From an uncultured Prevotellaceae bacterium (GTDB lineage Bacteria; Bacteroidota; Bacteroidia; Bacteroidales; Bacteroidaceae): DNA of 64,000 nucleotides. Of this stretch, positions 1 to 9,466 are shown piece after piece. Within the stretch, counting starts at the first letter, position 1, and the number at the start of each line of letters is the position of its first letter. The stretch is taken from contig UQST01000013.1 of assembly GCA_900543815.1 (NCBI GenBank), forward strand, positions 6,613-70,612. Direction: 5' to 3'. The notes under the pieces are model-generated. The model made no database searches and was not told the DNA's origin. It saw nothing but the letters and a program-made list of their open reading frames with translations. The position numbers and the translations under genes are program-made.

Positions 1-319
1 TCAGTGACAGGCACAGGCCGCCCAGCCAGGGGTACTGGTAAAGCTGCAGAAGCAGTCGTCCCACATATCGCAGCGGGCCGAAGTTCTGACAGAGAACGAA
101 TTGCATGAGTCGGGTGTCTGTAGCCCAGAAGCTGAACTCGCGGCTCACATGGAACAGACAGCCGTAATAAAAGGAGCCCCAAGCCCACACTGCTACCATG
201 AAAAGCAGTAATGTGGGCAGGACTATCTTCTTACGCTCGCGCGGGGCGGCGGCTGGCTTTGATGCCGGCCGCACGCCCCGCTGCTCTGCTTGTTTAGTTT
301 TGTAGGTCTTCTTAGTCAT
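1..319 (-). CDS. Membrane protein, DUF6057-like, 3' end outside window
   Basis: An open frame of 106 codons begins at ATG 319 and runs off the left edge. The start overlaps the stop of the M60 peptidase gene by one base (TAATG), so translation is probably coupled and the two genes share a transcript. The product starts MTKKTYKTKQ, has a Pro/Ala/Arg-rich cytoplasmic stretch, then a hydrophobic helix at about residues 33-52 (IVLPTLLLFMVAVWAW), then a segment containing RYVGRLLLQLYQYPWLGG that resembles the first periplasmic and second membrane part of DUF6057 proteins of Bacteroidetes. The family name is recalled from pattern, not searched. Function is unknown. Placement directly after a secreted peptidase may be coincidental. 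Confidence 0.6.
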   Translation of the reverse strand, partial: MTKKTYKTKQAEQRGVRPASKPAAAPRERKKIVLPTLLLFMVAVWAWGSFYYGCLFHVSREFSFWATDTRLMQFVLCQNFGPLRYVGRLLLQLYQYPWLGGLCLSL

Positions 320-3300
320 TATTTAATCAGAGTCTTTCTGCCATTTACGATGTAGATGCCAGGCTGGGTGATGCGTGTAGTGCGTCGTCCCTGCAGGTCA
401 TATACAGTAGTTTTACCATTCTTGTCATTCTCGAGCACGCTGTTGATGCTGGTGGCATCCACCACGAAAGCGCTCTCCCACACATAGGTGAAGGGGCTCA
501 CTTCGCCCTCGGCTGCTACCACCTCGGTACCTTCAGCGTTGAGCACGAAGCCGCCTGTGCTGCTTGCCCATGTGCCGGCTGCCACCTCGGTGTTCTTGGC
601 AGTGAGGTTGATGGTGCCGTTCACCACCACGGGCTTGCCGGCAGCAGCAGTCTCTGCCTCCTTGACCAGGCGGTTGCCCTCGAGTACACCCACATATCCC
701 TCGGTGATGTTGAAGGGCAGGTTGAGTGCCTGATGGTTGCTTCCGCTCTTGGTGAAGCTTACATTCCCGGCTGTGAAGGCAGTGGGGATGTAGAAGGGCT
801 TGTCGCCGTCGATCACCAGGTTCTGTGCCTGCAGGTCGCCGCTCACCACGTTGGCCTGTGCCAGCAGACTGGCTGTAGGCTGCTTCTTGGGCAGATCTTC
901 GCTCTTGATGTATGCGATAGAGTTGGCGGGCAGGTCGCTGATGCGGCTCTCGCCATTCTCGCCGGTGCCGTAGAAATACAGGGTGTGGGGAGTGGTGCTG
1001 CCTGCATAGTAGGCAGTCATCTCGCCTCTGTATGCCTTGGGACCATAGGGTACCAGCACGTCGTAACCATTACCCTCGGCAGCCACAATGCGGAAGTTGT
1101 CGCCCAGCTTGCTGGCTATCTCGGTGGGGATAGTGAATGAGTTCTTGTTGGAGAGGAACACCAGATTGCCCTCTGAGTCATATACCTTGTAGCCCACAGC
1201 GCCCTTGCCGAACATGCGGTAGGTGGTCTTACCCTGGCTGTAAGTGGTGGTGTAGTAGTAACCGTCTGTGGTGTAGTCGTCCACGAAGTCGCTCCACTGG
1301 CCCAGGTCAGCATATCCTATGCGGCGGGTTGGCTCGTCTTCGTAATCCACACGATACTCACTGTTGGACTTGCCTTCGAGGGGACTGTCCTTGAGCACGG
1401 GTGATGGGGTGATGCGGTCATCAATGAACATGATGTTGGGACCCTTGGGGTAGCGGTGCATGTAAGCCTTTGCCTCGTCGATGTCCTTCTGTGTGGTGGT
1501 CACCCAATAGTCGCCATAGTCGCCGATGTATCTGTTATCAACGGGGACGAACATGCCGTTGACCTCGAAGAACTCGCTCAGATCCTGCTGTGCTGCATCA
1601 CACATCTTCTTGGCCATGTGCAGGTAGTCCTGCTTGCCGTAAGACTTGTAGCCGCCCACCTTCTCGCCGTCGCCGTTGACCAGAGATGCGTCATAGTCGC
1701 CGCTGCGCTTGCGTATGGGATCCTGACGGAGCAGCTTGAAGAGGTTGGGGTAGAAGTTGGGGTTGTGACCCTGGGCATGATAGTAGAGGTAGAGCTGGTA
1801 GTACATACGTGTCTGTGCCCAAATGCTCATGTCGAACCATGATGTTCCCTGGGCAAAGGCGTTGAATGTGTCGTGCACGGCGGTACCGCGTGTGGTGGAT
1901 ACACCAAGCAGGAACACGTTCACGTTGGAGAAGAGGTTGTTTGACACCTCAGTGGCTCCCACGATGTTCAGACAAGCCTGGTGGTTGTGACCCATCTCGT
2001 GGCTGGGACCCCAGATAGAGCCTCCGCTGGTGGTGATGGTGTTGTAGTTGAGCACGGTGCTCAGTGTGCCGTCGCTGTAGTAGGTACCATAGGTGGTGGC
2101 GTACATGTAGCCGTGATCCACTGAGAATGCGTTCCAGATGTTGCGGAAACGTCCCTTCAGGTCCTCCTTGAAGCCCATGAGGTCCTCCTCGCAATCCACA
2201 AACTTGCTCCATACACGTACCAGACCTTCCATCTCGTTGTTGCTCTCGGCCACTGCCTGCTGCACCAGGTCGTTGCGCATGACGTGTACCACACGCTCAC
2301 CCTTCAGGTTGATGATGTTGTTCTTGTCCAGCAGCTTCTCGCGCAGCAGCATCCAGTCCTCGTTGGTCATACCGCGTGTGAGGTCGAAGTAGCCCTGCAG
2401 CTCACCGCCCTCGATGTGTATCTTCATGTCGGGATAGTTGGCCAGGTACTTCTCGGGATCATTGAGCTGATAGAAGATGTATATGGTGCTGGGCTCGTTC
2501 ATGATGACTGCGTTGAGTCCGGCATGCAGGTCTGTGGTGGCACCTGTCTGGCGGTCACCGGGCGACTGGCTGTCCTTCACCACCTCTACCTGCAGAGTGC
2601 AGTCGGCGCTGGGCTCTTCATCCAGATAGATGTAGATGATATCACCTGTCTTGCCCACGATGCCTGTGGGGCCGGAGAGCTTGCCGAAGGCGTTGCTCAT
2701 ACCGGTGTATTCGTTCCAAGACATCTTCTGGTAGTTGCTATACACCTTATAGTCATCGCGCACACGGAAGAACTTCTCGAAGCCGCGGCTGTAGCCATTG
2801 GCGCGCTCATATACCTGCCAGGTGTTGTTCTTCACCTTCTTCACCATTGCCTTGATAGCCTCAGGCAGACTGGCGTAATCGGTATTGGCCTCCAGCTGCT
2901 CGTCGGTGAGTGCCTGGATTTCCTCCTTCAGAGTGGTGCAGGCTTTGTCCTGGAACAGGTTGGCCAGTGTGGCGTTGTAGGTGCTGATGTTGGCTACCAG
3001 GTTCTTGAAGGCGTTCAGCTCCTCGCGACCCTTCTGGATGAACTCGTCGGTGAGCTCCACTTCCTCGAATCCCCATGTGCTGCTGGACAGACCTTCGGTA
3101 TGCCATCCTACCACATTGGAGCCTTGGTCGCAGTGCAGGCCCACTCCGCCGTTATCCACGATATAATATGTAAAGTTGGTGTCGTCAGCTGTACGCTTGC
3201 AGGTGAAACCCTGTCCGGGCTTGGCTTCCTGTGTGGTGTACTGGCGGCTGAGGGCACCTCCCTGGCGCACCACATAGCGCTGTGTGCACACGTTCTGCAG

Positions 3301-4494
3301 GGCAAAACCGCTGCCTATCTTCACCAGCGTCCAGTACTGGGCCAGCTTGTCCTCGTTGAGACCTTCGCAACCCAAGCCGTTTGAGGTTATACCTTCGTTA
3401 ATGTACGTCTTGTAGTTGAGGTTCTGGATGCGGTAGTACTTGCCCTCCTGAGGAGCCTTGTACTTGCTGTTGGCCAGCAGACCGGCCAGCACCTCGTCCA
3501 GTGAGAAGTTATCCACCACGGTTATGCTCCAGTCGGAACCATGGTCGCCCTTGCAGGCCCACTTGTAGAGGCTGGTTCCGTCACCGTTCAGGTTGAGGCA
3601 CTCATTGCCTGCAAAGTCGGCCTTGGTAGAGAGGTTGATATAGCTTGAAGTGGCTGTGTTGTTGGGACTTGACTGTATGTACAGCTTCACGGCGCTTGTG
3701 TTGGGCGAGCGGAAGTTGTTCTCCGAGTCCAGGTAAGCGCCGGTGCTGGCGTTGCGCAGGTTGTATCCGTCACCGCTCTTGCTCAGTATCCACACCTGTG
3801 TCAGGTCGTTGTTCTGCGCGGGAGTTCCCTGCATCACGCTGCCTATCTGTGCCAGGTTGGCGTTGCTGAGTCGGCGGTTGGTGAGACGCACCAGGCCGCC
3901 CTTGTTCAGTACATACTTGATGTAGGCGTTGCCAGTGAGATCTGACACGTTCTGGAATACGACTTCACGCAGCGCCCAGTCGCGGTCGCCGCCTACCGAA
4001 CCGATGGCAGCAGCACCGTTCAGCGTGCCGTTGTCGTCCTTCATGTAGTACATGCCGTTGCTGCGAAATGACCAGTGACCGGCCACATTGCTGAATGAAG
4101 CGATGGTGTAGGCGCTCGAAGATGTGGGAGCGTCTATTGTTCCCTTGTTGGTCTTGGTGTTCACGGTGCTGAAGTAGTGGCCCATGGCAGTCTTCAGATA
4201 GTACTTGCCCTCGGCGCCGGTGCTTTCCAGCTGCACCAGGTAGCCCAGTGCATCGGCAGCGTCAAGCCCGGAGGGGCTGGTGCTGGTCATGCTCAGAGTA
4301 TTGTCCTTGCCTTCGCACACGAAGCGGCCAGTGCCGTTGTTGGACAGGAAGTACCACTTGCCTGTCTCCAGACTGGTGGCCAGATTGCCCAGCGAGAGTA
4401 TTTTCCCCGAAAATTCATCGGAGTCTGCCCACGCACGGACAGAGCCTGTCAATGCCAGGAGCATTGTCAGAAGAATAGTGTAGAGTTTATTCAT
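319..4494 (-). CDS. Secreted M60-family zinc metallopeptidase, copy A
   Basis: This is a 1391-residue secreted peptidase. A signal peptide (MNKLYTILLTMLLALTG, cleavage near AWA-DS) is followed by about three ricin-type beta-trefoil-like modules (roughly residues 40-480; e.g. AQYWTLVKIGSGFALQNV). The M60 region starts near residue 575 and contains the zinc motif HEMGH at 832-836 with a downstream Glu at 849 (GATE), fitting HExxH...E. Known M60 proteins such as enhancins and Bacteroides O-glycopeptidases cut mucin-type glycoproteins. The C-terminus reads VYDLQGRR...PGIYIVNGRK, like Bacteroidetes sorting tails, so export by the type IX system encoded at 36.8-43.0 kb is plausible. It has the same length as the copy at 9467-13642. 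The family call is firm. The mucin substrate and export route are inference. Confidence 0.92.
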   Translation of the reverse strand: MNKLYTILLTMLLALTGSVRAWADSDEFSGKILSLGNLATSLETGKWYFLSNNGTGRFVCEGKDNTLSMTSTSPSGLDAADALGYLVQLESTGAEGKYYLKTAMGHYFSTVNTKTNKGTIDAPTSSSAYTIASFSNVAGHWSFRSNGMYYMKDDNGTLNGAAAIGSVGGDRDWALREVVFQNVSDLTGNAYIKYVLNKGGLVRLTNRRLSNANLAQIGSVMQGTPAQNNDLTQVWILSKSGDGYNLRNASTGAYLDSENNFRSPNTSAVKLYIQSSPNNTATSSYINLSTKADFAGNECLNLNGDGTSLYKWACKGDHGSDWSITVVDNFSLDEVLAGLLANSKYKAPQEGKYYRIQNLNYKTYINEGITSNGLGCEGLNEDKLAQYWTLVKIGSGFALQNVCTQRYVVRQGGALSRQYTTQEAKPGQGFTCKRTADDTNFTYYIVDNGGVGLHCDQGSNVVGWHTEGLSSSTWGFEEVELTDEFIQKGREELNAFKNLVANISTYNATLANLFQDKACTTLKEEIQALTDEQLEANTDYASLPEAIKAMVKKVKNNTWQVYERANGYSRGFEKFFRVRDDYKVYSNYQKMSWNEYTGMSNAFGKLSGPTGIVGKTGDIIYIYLDEEPSADCTLQVEVVKDSQSPGDRQTGATTDLHAGLNAVIMNEPSTIYIFYQLNDPEKYLANYPDMKIHIEGGELQGYFDLTRGMTNEDWMLLREKLLDKNNIINLKGERVVHVMRNDLVQQAVAESNNEMEGLVRVWSKFVDCEEDLMGFKEDLKGRFRNIWNAFSVDHGYMYATTYGTYYSDGTLSTVLNYNTITTSGGSIWGPSHEMGHNHQACLNIVGATEVSNNLFSNVNVFLLGVSTTRGTAVHDTFNAFAQGTSWFDMSIWAQTRMYYQLYLYYHAQGHNPNFYPNLFKLLRQDPIRKRSGDYDASLVNGDGEKVGGYKSYGKQDYLHMAKKMCDAAQQDLSEFFEVNGMFVPVDNRYIGDYGDYWVTTTQKDIDEAKAYMHRYPKGPNIMFIDDRITPSPVLKDSPLEGKSNSEYRVDYEDEPTRRIGYADLGQWSDFVDDYTTDGYYYTTTYSQGKTTYRMFGKGAVGYKVYDSEGNLVFLSNKNSFTIPTEIASKLGDNFRIVAAEGNGYDVLVPYGPKAYRGEMTAYYAGSTTPHTLYFYGTGENGESRISDLPANSIAYIKSEDLPKKQPTASLLAQANVVSGDLQAQNLVIDGDKPFYIPTAFTAGNVSFTKSGSNHQALNLPFNITEGYVGVLEGNRLVKEAETAAAGKPVVVNGTINLTAKNTEVAAGTWASSTGGFVLNAEGTEVVAAEGEVSPFTYVWESAFVVDATSINSVLENDKNGKTTVYDLQGRRTTRITQPGIYIVNGRKTLIK

Positions 4495-4527
4495 TTGGCT
4501 ATAGTAGATAAATAGATTATTTCACGG

Positions 4528-4536
4528 ACAAAGATA
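4528..4536 (-). promoter_or_regulatory. -7 promoter box for M60 copy A
   Basis: On the minus strand the box reads TATCTTTGT, a match to the Bacteroidetes -7 consensus TAnnTTTG, about 35 nt before the start codon. No convincing -33 TTG at normal spacing was found. A small palindrome, TTGGC-ATA-GCCAA, lies just upstream at about 4552-4564. Confidence 0.6.
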
Positions 4537-4746
4537 AGAAGATTAGTGCGATTGGCATAGCCAAAACATGAAACTTATTGTGTTATAGGAAAATTTTAGG
4601 AATTATTGTCGTTCTATGCCGACGAAATTCATCGGCCCATGTGCTGCGCAAGCCTCGAAAATTGATTGTCAGACTTCGACAAGGGTACTATGCCCCTGGC
4701 AGAAGTGATGCATGAGGTGCATCCCTTGGAAATATAGGTGCCGTGC

Positions 4747-4900
4747 CAGAAAACTGCCCTGGAAAAGTAATACTGGATACTTCGCAATATATCCAAGGAT
4801 AAACGGCCAAGTATCCAATAATGCTTTGCCAAGTGACCTTGGAGTGTAAAGTGATTCGGTATGCCGGCGGACCGCTGCTTGCCTGCTCCGAGGGGCGGCT
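4747..4900 (+). repeat. 22-bp phased repeat array, family B, copy 1
   Basis: This array lies in the 678-bp gap between the M60 and 1203-residue genes. Consecutive 22-bp units start at 4747, 4769, 4791 and 4813, and further diverged units continue to 4900. The unit at 4791 contains GGATAAACGGCCAAGT and is identical over all 22 bases to the unit at 35283. Units 2 and 4 also match their counterparts at 35261 and 35305. A second shared block, CTGCTCCGAGGGGC at 4883, lies at the same phase as at 35353 but one unit (22 bp) further along. No protein is encoded: the period is not a multiple of three and no long frame follows it. The rest of the gap holds the promoter, terminator and 88-bp repeats listed separately. 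Confidence 0.8.
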
Positions 4901-4923
4901 CTTGCTGGCTTGAGGGAAAAGAA

Positions 4924-4954
4924 GAAGCCCGCCCCCGATGTGGGAGCGGGCTTC
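4924..4954 (-). terminator. Intrinsic terminator after 1203-residue gene A
   Basis: GAAGCCCGC pairs with GCGGGCTTC (9 bp), extended by CCC/GGG across a small bulge. A T-rich run (TTCTTTTCCC) follows on the minus strand. It lies about 220 bp past the stop of the 1203-residue gene and should separate it from the M60 gene, which has its own promoter box. Confidence 0.8.
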
Positions 4955-4998
4955 CGCTATTGTTTGATTCCTTTAAGGGATCTTTGTAAGGTCAATTT

Positions 4999-5174
4999 AC
5001 TTAACCATCACCTTGAGCTTCGTTCGAAGTGATTTCCGTTCGGGAATCTCAATGATAGTCTTTCGGCTCTCCTTGTTATTCCGCTCACTTAACCATCACC
5101 TTGAACTTCGTTCGAAGTGATTCTCGTTCGGGAATCTCAATGATAGCCTTTCGGCTCTCCTTGTTATTCCGCTC
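4999..5174 (-). repeat. Two tandem 88-bp copies of the 3' end of the 1203-residue gene
   Basis: The sequence ACTTAACCATCACCTT occurs at 4999, 5087 and 5175, exactly 88 bp apart, and the sequence between the copies is nearly identical. The third occurrence is the last codons (KVMVK, stop) of the gene at 5173-8784, so two extra copies of its 3' end follow it. Read on the minus strand, each copy contains AGCC-GAAA-GGCT, a 4-bp stem with a GNRA tetraloop, and the near-palindrome ACTTCG-TT-CGAAGT. One diverged copy is present after the paralogue at 13860. Since 88 is 4 x 22, a link with the 22-bp arrays elsewhere is possible but the internal periodicity is weak. Confidence 0.85.
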
Positions 5175-8100
5175 ACTTAACCATCACCTTTGCTCCACCG
5201 ATGATGTAGAGACCGCGGCCCATGGCCTTCACGTCGCTGATAGTGCCGTTCTTCTTCACCAGCTTGCCATCGATAGTATAGATGTCGTTGCGGCTGTTGA
5301 GTACTGTGGTCACCTTCTCAATGGCGTTGGGGTCTCTCTTCAGGGTGATTACCAGGTTGTAGTCAGCTGCGTTGAAGTTGCTGATAACGTTCTCGGCAGG
5401 TACGATGTAACCGGTGTTGGCACTGATGTCGCGTGCGCAGTCGGTGGCCTCCTTACCAGTAGCCTCTACGAAGCAGTTACCCTCCTGGGCGAAGTTGCCG
5501 CCAGATACTACCACGTTCTTGTACTCATCTACCCACTGGTAGCCGAATGTACCACGGATACCACCGATAGAGTCGGGCTCGTCAACGAAGGTTGAACCGT
5601 CGATGGTGAGTTCCTCAGGCTCCTTCTCCATAGTCACGTCGAAGGCTGTGGTGTCACCATTCACGTAGAGGACAGGCTGGCCGGCCTTGGCTGCTTCAAT
5701 CTTGTTGAAGGCGAGGCTGATTTCTGTGTCGGTCAGAGAAGCACCCTTGTACTCGTAGAGTGTACCCTCCTTCACTGAGAAGCCAGCACCGTAGCACCAG
5801 ATCTGCATGCTGTTGGGCAGAACGTTCTTCTTGATAGTCTCGGGCATTTCCTCTGCCATATCGTTCTCGTCAACGGGCTCGATGAAGAGTGCGCTGTTGC
5901 TGTTGATGCCATCGGCATTCCATGTTACCAGGCTGTGACCGGCATTCTGAGCGTGCAGATATACGGGCTGCTCATAGAACTCCTTGCCCTTCAGGCTGCG
6001 AGCGTGGATAGCCATCTTGCCCAGACCAACTGCCTTCACGTCGAACAGACCAGGTACGAGACCCAGAGTAAGAGCATTGCCACGGTTGGCAGCACCTACA
6101 TAGAGACCGCTCTTGTGCTGGAGGTAGAAGGCGGTATCGCCTACTGCTACGAAGCGGAAAGCAGTAACGTCGCCGCTTGCCTCGTTGCTGTCCATGAAGC
6201 GAAGTGCCTGACCGAGACCAACATCCTCGAGCTTGTCGAATGTCTGCAGGCTCTTGCCGCTGTCGTCAGAGATTTCATTGGCGGGAACCAAGATGTTGCC
6301 GTAGAGGTGACCAAGTGTCTCGTTGGTTACGTTACCCTTGCCCCAACCATATTTGTCATAGTTCTCCTCGTTGTCGAAGCGGATGTTGTACCACTTGCCG
6401 GCCTCTACCTTGTTGGCAGAATCCATGATGCCGTCGGCTGTCTCGGTAATCTGCTTTGTCAGGTTGTCGGTCTTCTCGTGTGTGAATGCACCGTTCTTCA
6501 GGTAAGCCTGAGCGTCTGTGATCAGCTTGTCAAGTGCTGCACCGTTGCTGCCCTCTGCCCACTGACCGGGGTTGGTACCAACCACGATGTACTTGGTCAG
6601 GTCCTTCTTGTTGTTGATGGCGTTAACCAGCTCGGCGGGATCAACCAGTGCCTCCAGGAATGCGTTCACTGCATCCTCCAGCTCCTTGTAGTCCTCCTGG
6701 GTCAGCTCATCGGTATCCATCTCGGCAGCCTTGGCCAGTGCAGCCTCCAGAGTGGTGCGAACTGCGCCCATCTGAGCATACTGAGTAGAACCATCGATGG
6801 TGATGGGATAGAGCTGGAACTTGGCCATGTGGGCGAAGCCACGTGTGCTGCTGATCTCAGAGCCAGCTGTGTTGTCGATGTAGAAGCGCAGGTACTGGTA
6901 GCCACCGGCGTTGAATCTGTTGCTATACACCTCAGTCTGGCTCTTCACCCAGGGAGTGTTGATGCTGTCGAGACGAGTCCAAGACTCCTCGGTAGCGTCA
7001 CCCAGTGCAGATTCGTCGTTGGCTCCATACACAGTCATAGCTGTGATGTGGTCGTTGGCAGCGCTTGTACGGCGTGCGATGTAAGCCTGTACCTGCTGAT
7101 CCTCAGCGAGAGCCTCGTTCAGATCAATCTGGAAGTAGTGGGTGTGGGGAGCTACAGATGAACTCCAGTCACTGTGCCAGTATGTGGCAGGATTGCCGTC
7201 GAAGAGGTTAGAGAACTTGCTTCCAGCCTCACCCTCCTGATCTACTGTGCAGGTGAAGGGGCTGCTGAACTGGTCACCGCTGATGAGGATGCTGTCACCG
7301 CGTGATACGATGAAGGTCTCGTCCTTGGCTGCTGCAATGGCAGAGTCACCTCTTGCCTGCAGAGTCTCATAGTTCTTCACCATCAGTTCGTGGTTCTTGA
7401 AGGGAGCGTACTCCTCGATGAGGCGGTTCACGGTCTCATCATCCACGGGCTCCAGAACCCACTGGGTTGCGCCTGCTGCTGACTCCCAACCTACGATGTT
7501 GCCGCCCTTGCCGGCACCGCCACCATGGCCACCGCAGTGAGCGTATGTGTATTTGCCGCCACCCTGAGGCTTGAATGCAATCACGGGACGACCATCCTCC
7601 AGACGACGAAGGAAGTCGAACTTCAGTGTTGTAGTGCTCTCCAGTGCCAGGGTGCCTACTTTGCTCTGTTCCAGAGTGTTTACGATACCGTCGGTGGCAA
7701 TGTTCATCATCTGGATAGAGTCAGTGCCCACGTTGGTGAGCTTCCACAGATAGCGGCAGTCGGTTTCGTCTCTGTTGTCCCACTTCATCTGCTTGGTGTC
7801 CAGTGTGGCATACATTGCCTTGAGGGGATGAACGATGGTGGTGTCGGCTGTCTCGGGGCCTGTGGGGGTGATGACCTTGTTGGTCCACTCCAGCACACTC
7901 ACGATGCGGTAGTTGCCATCAGCGATAACCAGCTTCACCAGCTTGGCCATCATGGCCTTCCAGCCCTCTTCGATAGCGTCCAGCTCGGCCTTGATTTCCT
8001 CGTTGGTGATGTCGGGATACTTCTCGTCAAGCACGTCCTTTGCCTTCTGGATGTGTGCCTGCCAAGCCTTGTACTCCTCTTCGGTCACGTTGTACTGACC

Positions 8101-8784
8101 AATCTCAGAACCCAGATCCAGACTGTCGCGACCGTCGATATACTGCTCGTACTTCTTCAGCATCTCGTTGATTTGGATGTCCAGCAACTCGCGCTCGCTC
8201 AGCTCGTTCAGTGTAACAGGGAAGATGCTCCAGTCGTTGTTGCCGCCGGCATTGGTAATCTCGCCGCTTTCCCACAATGCGAGGGTCTGGCCACCACCGT
8301 TGTTATCTACTCGGTCCTGCATGTCGGCCTTGTTGATACCCCAGTGACCGGCGTTCTCACCGATGGTGTAAACGTTGAATGCCTGTGCATCAGAAACGTT
8401 TTCACTGGTCCACAGGTTGCCCTTCATGTAGCGGCCTGTGCCGAACTGAATGGTGTACTGACCTTCGTTGTCAGTGCTGAGGAAGCGAACCAGGATGGTA
8501 GCCTTGGCAGATGCCAGGTCTCCGTCCGTCAGTACGTCATCCTCGATACCGTTGGTCATGTAGCAAATGCTCTCGCCCTTGGTATCCAGCCAGTAGCCAC
8601 CAGCCTTCTTGCCATTCTGACGCTTGTTGTACACCAGGTACCACTGGGTGTCTGGTGTTAATGTTTCAGCTGCCTCACCGATAGTGATGGTCTTCATGTT
8701 CAACTCATCGAGCTGTGCCAGTGCAGGCATGCTGAAGAGTGCCACAAAGAGCAGCATAAAGAGAGAAGTAATCTTTCTACTCAT
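5173..8784 (-). CDS. Secreted discoidin-domain-like protein, copy A (1203 aa)
   Basis: The protein has a signal peptide (SLFMLLFVALFSMPALAQ) and a long extracellular region. Around residues 515-660 is an F5/8 type C (discoidin/CBM32-like) segment, recognised by SNLFDGNPATYWHSDW and a following beta-rich stretch. Before it lies a lectin-like segment with HCGGH and VGW...QWVLEPVDD. The C-terminus (IYTIDGKLV...GRGLYIIGG) resembles a Bacteroidetes C-terminal sorting tail. No catalytic motif was recognised, so a carbohydrate- or glycoprotein-binding partner for the M60 peptidase encoded next is a reasonable inference. It is full-length homologous to, and exactly as long as, the protein at 13860-17471. 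The gene has its own promoter box at 8857-8865 and a terminator after it. Confidence 0.8.
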   Translation of the reverse strand: MSRKITSLFMLLFVALFSMPALAQLDELNMKTITIGEAAETLTPDTQWYLVYNKRQNGKKAGGYWLDTKGESICYMTNGIEDDVLTDGDLASAKATILVRFLSTDNEGQYTIQFGTGRYMKGNLWTSENVSDAQAFNVYTIGENAGHWGINKADMQDRVDNNGGGQTLALWESGEITNAGGNNDWSIFPVTLNELSERELLDIQINEMLKKYEQYIDGRDSLDLGSEIGQYNVTEEEYKAWQAHIQKAKDVLDEKYPDITNEEIKAELDAIEEGWKAMMAKLVKLVIADGNYRIVSVLEWTNKVITPTGPETADTTIVHPLKAMYATLDTKQMKWDNRDETDCRYLWKLTNVGTDSIQMMNIATDGIVNTLEQSKVGTLALESTTTLKFDFLRRLEDGRPVIAFKPQGGGKYTYAHCGGHGGGAGKGGNIVGWESAAGATQWVLEPVDDETVNRLIEEYAPFKNHELMVKNYETLQARGDSAIAAAKDETFIVSRGDSILISGDQFSSPFTCTVDQEGEAGSKFSNLFDGNPATYWHSDWSSSVAPHTHYFQIDLNEALAEDQQVQAYIARRTSAANDHITAMTVYGANDESALGDATEESWTRLDSINTPWVKSQTEVYSNRFNAGGYQYLRFYIDNTAGSEISSTRGFAHMAKFQLYPITIDGSTQYAQMGAVRTTLEAALAKAAEMDTDELTQEDYKELEDAVNAFLEALVDPAELVNAINNKKDLTKYIVVGTNPGQWAEGSNGAALDKLITDAQAYLKNGAFTHEKTDNLTKQITETADGIMDSANKVEAGKWYNIRFDNEENYDKYGWGKGNVTNETLGHLYGNILVPANEISDDSGKSLQTFDKLEDVGLGQALRFMDSNEASGDVTAFRFVAVGDTAFYLQHKSGLYVGAANRGNALTLGLVPGLFDVKAVGLGKMAIHARSLKGKEFYEQPVYLHAQNAGHSLVTWNADGINSNSALFIEPVDENDMAEEMPETIKKNVLPNSMQIWCYGAGFSVKEGTLYEYKGASLTDTEISLAFNKIEAAKAGQPVLYVNGDTTAFDVTMEKEPEELTIDGSTFVDEPDSIGGIRGTFGYQWVDEYKNVVVSGGNFAQEGNCFVEATGKEATDCARDISANTGYIVPAENVISNFNAADYNLVITLKRDPNAIEKVTTVLNSRNDIYTIDGKLVKKNGTISDVKAMGRGLYIIGGAKVMVK

Positions 8785-8856
8785 AGTGTTGATAGTTTAG
8801 TGATAAATATTGTTGTTATTCCGCGTGGTTTATTACGCCCTTATGAATTCTGCGTT

Positions 8857-8865
8857 GCAAATGTA
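8857..8865 (-). promoter_or_regulatory. -7 promoter box for 1203-residue gene A
   Basis: The minus strand reads TACATTTGC, a full match to TAnnTTTGC, 73 nt before the start codon at 8784. This leaves a leader of roughly 65 nt. No clear -33 element was seen. Confidence 0.7.
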
Positions 8866-9060
8866 TGTCAATTAACGGCTTCGCCCTACGCGCATGTATT
8901 ATATTTGTTGGCGGATTTAAGTTTATTTAACCTTTGCTGCATGCTCGATGTCAATTCGCCTCCTTTTTTATCGATGAGTTTTTCGGCAAATGGTTTAATG
9001 TGGTGGAAGCCGGCTGGCAGATTTTTACTCTGAGTGGAGGTGTAGTTTGGGGCAATCGGG

Positions 9061-9138
9061 GCAGTGTGGTGCATCGGCCCGTGCAGCGTGTTGCATCGGT
9101 CATCGGAGCGTGCTGCGCTGGCTGTTGCAGCTTGGTGC
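9061..9138 (-). repeat. 22-bp phased GC-rich palindrome array, family A, copy 1 (inverted)
   Basis: Four 12-bp cores (GCAGTGTGGTGC, GCAGCGTGTTGC, GGAGCGTGCTGC, GCAGCTTGGTGC) start at 9061, 9083, 9105 and 9127, exactly 22 bp apart. Read on the minus strand, the 10-bp spacers become GATGACCGAT and ACGGGCCGAT, and GATGACCGAT also occurs in the copy at 30297. This copy is therefore inverted relative to the other four. It lies in the 682-bp gap 8785-9466. The rest of that gap holds the promoter of gene A, the terminator at 9337, and a further strong hairpin at about 9401-9445 in the 3' region of M60 copy B. Confidence 0.75.
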
Positions 9139-9327
9139 GCAGGTTGCTTGTCTTTTCTGCGGTGGTCGCCTCTTAGGTTTTTCTAGGTGATTTTTCTGTG
9201 CAGGCTTTTTCCAGTGGAGCGGCTGACGGGGCGGGAAGAACAGGTAGTGAAGCTCTTGCAGGTGCTTTGGAAGAAAGTGGAATGTGTGTTGCCCAAATGT
9301 CTGCAACTGCCTATGGTGCAAGGGGAA

Positions 9328-9366
9328 ACAAAAAAAGCCTGCCCGGGGAAGGTTCCCCAGGCAGGC
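9328..9366 (-). terminator. Intrinsic terminator after M60 copy B
   Basis: GCCTGCC pairs with GGCAGGC, then GGGGAA pairs with TTCCCC across one mismatch. On the minus strand a run of seven T follows. It is about 100 bp past the M60 stop codon. Confidence 0.88.
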
Positions 9367-9466
9367 CTGTAGAGTAGGGCAGACTGCTGCACTTCATCAC
9401 CCCTGCCTGCGCTGCCACCCTGATGAATGGCAGCATGGGCAGGAGTGAGTGTGCGGCAGGAGCCGC

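Noticed and set aside
2284..3384. A 366-codon plus-strand frame inside the M60 gene
   Set aside because: It is antisense to a clear M60 peptidase; low-complexity Val/Leu/His composition marks it as a shadow. The same applies to other long frames antisense to the M60 and 1203-residue genes.
4775..4816. The GGATACTT...AAGTATCC palindrome as an insertion-sequence end
   Set aside because: No transposase gene or target-site duplication is nearby, and it is fully explained as part of a 22-bp array shared with 35239-35370.
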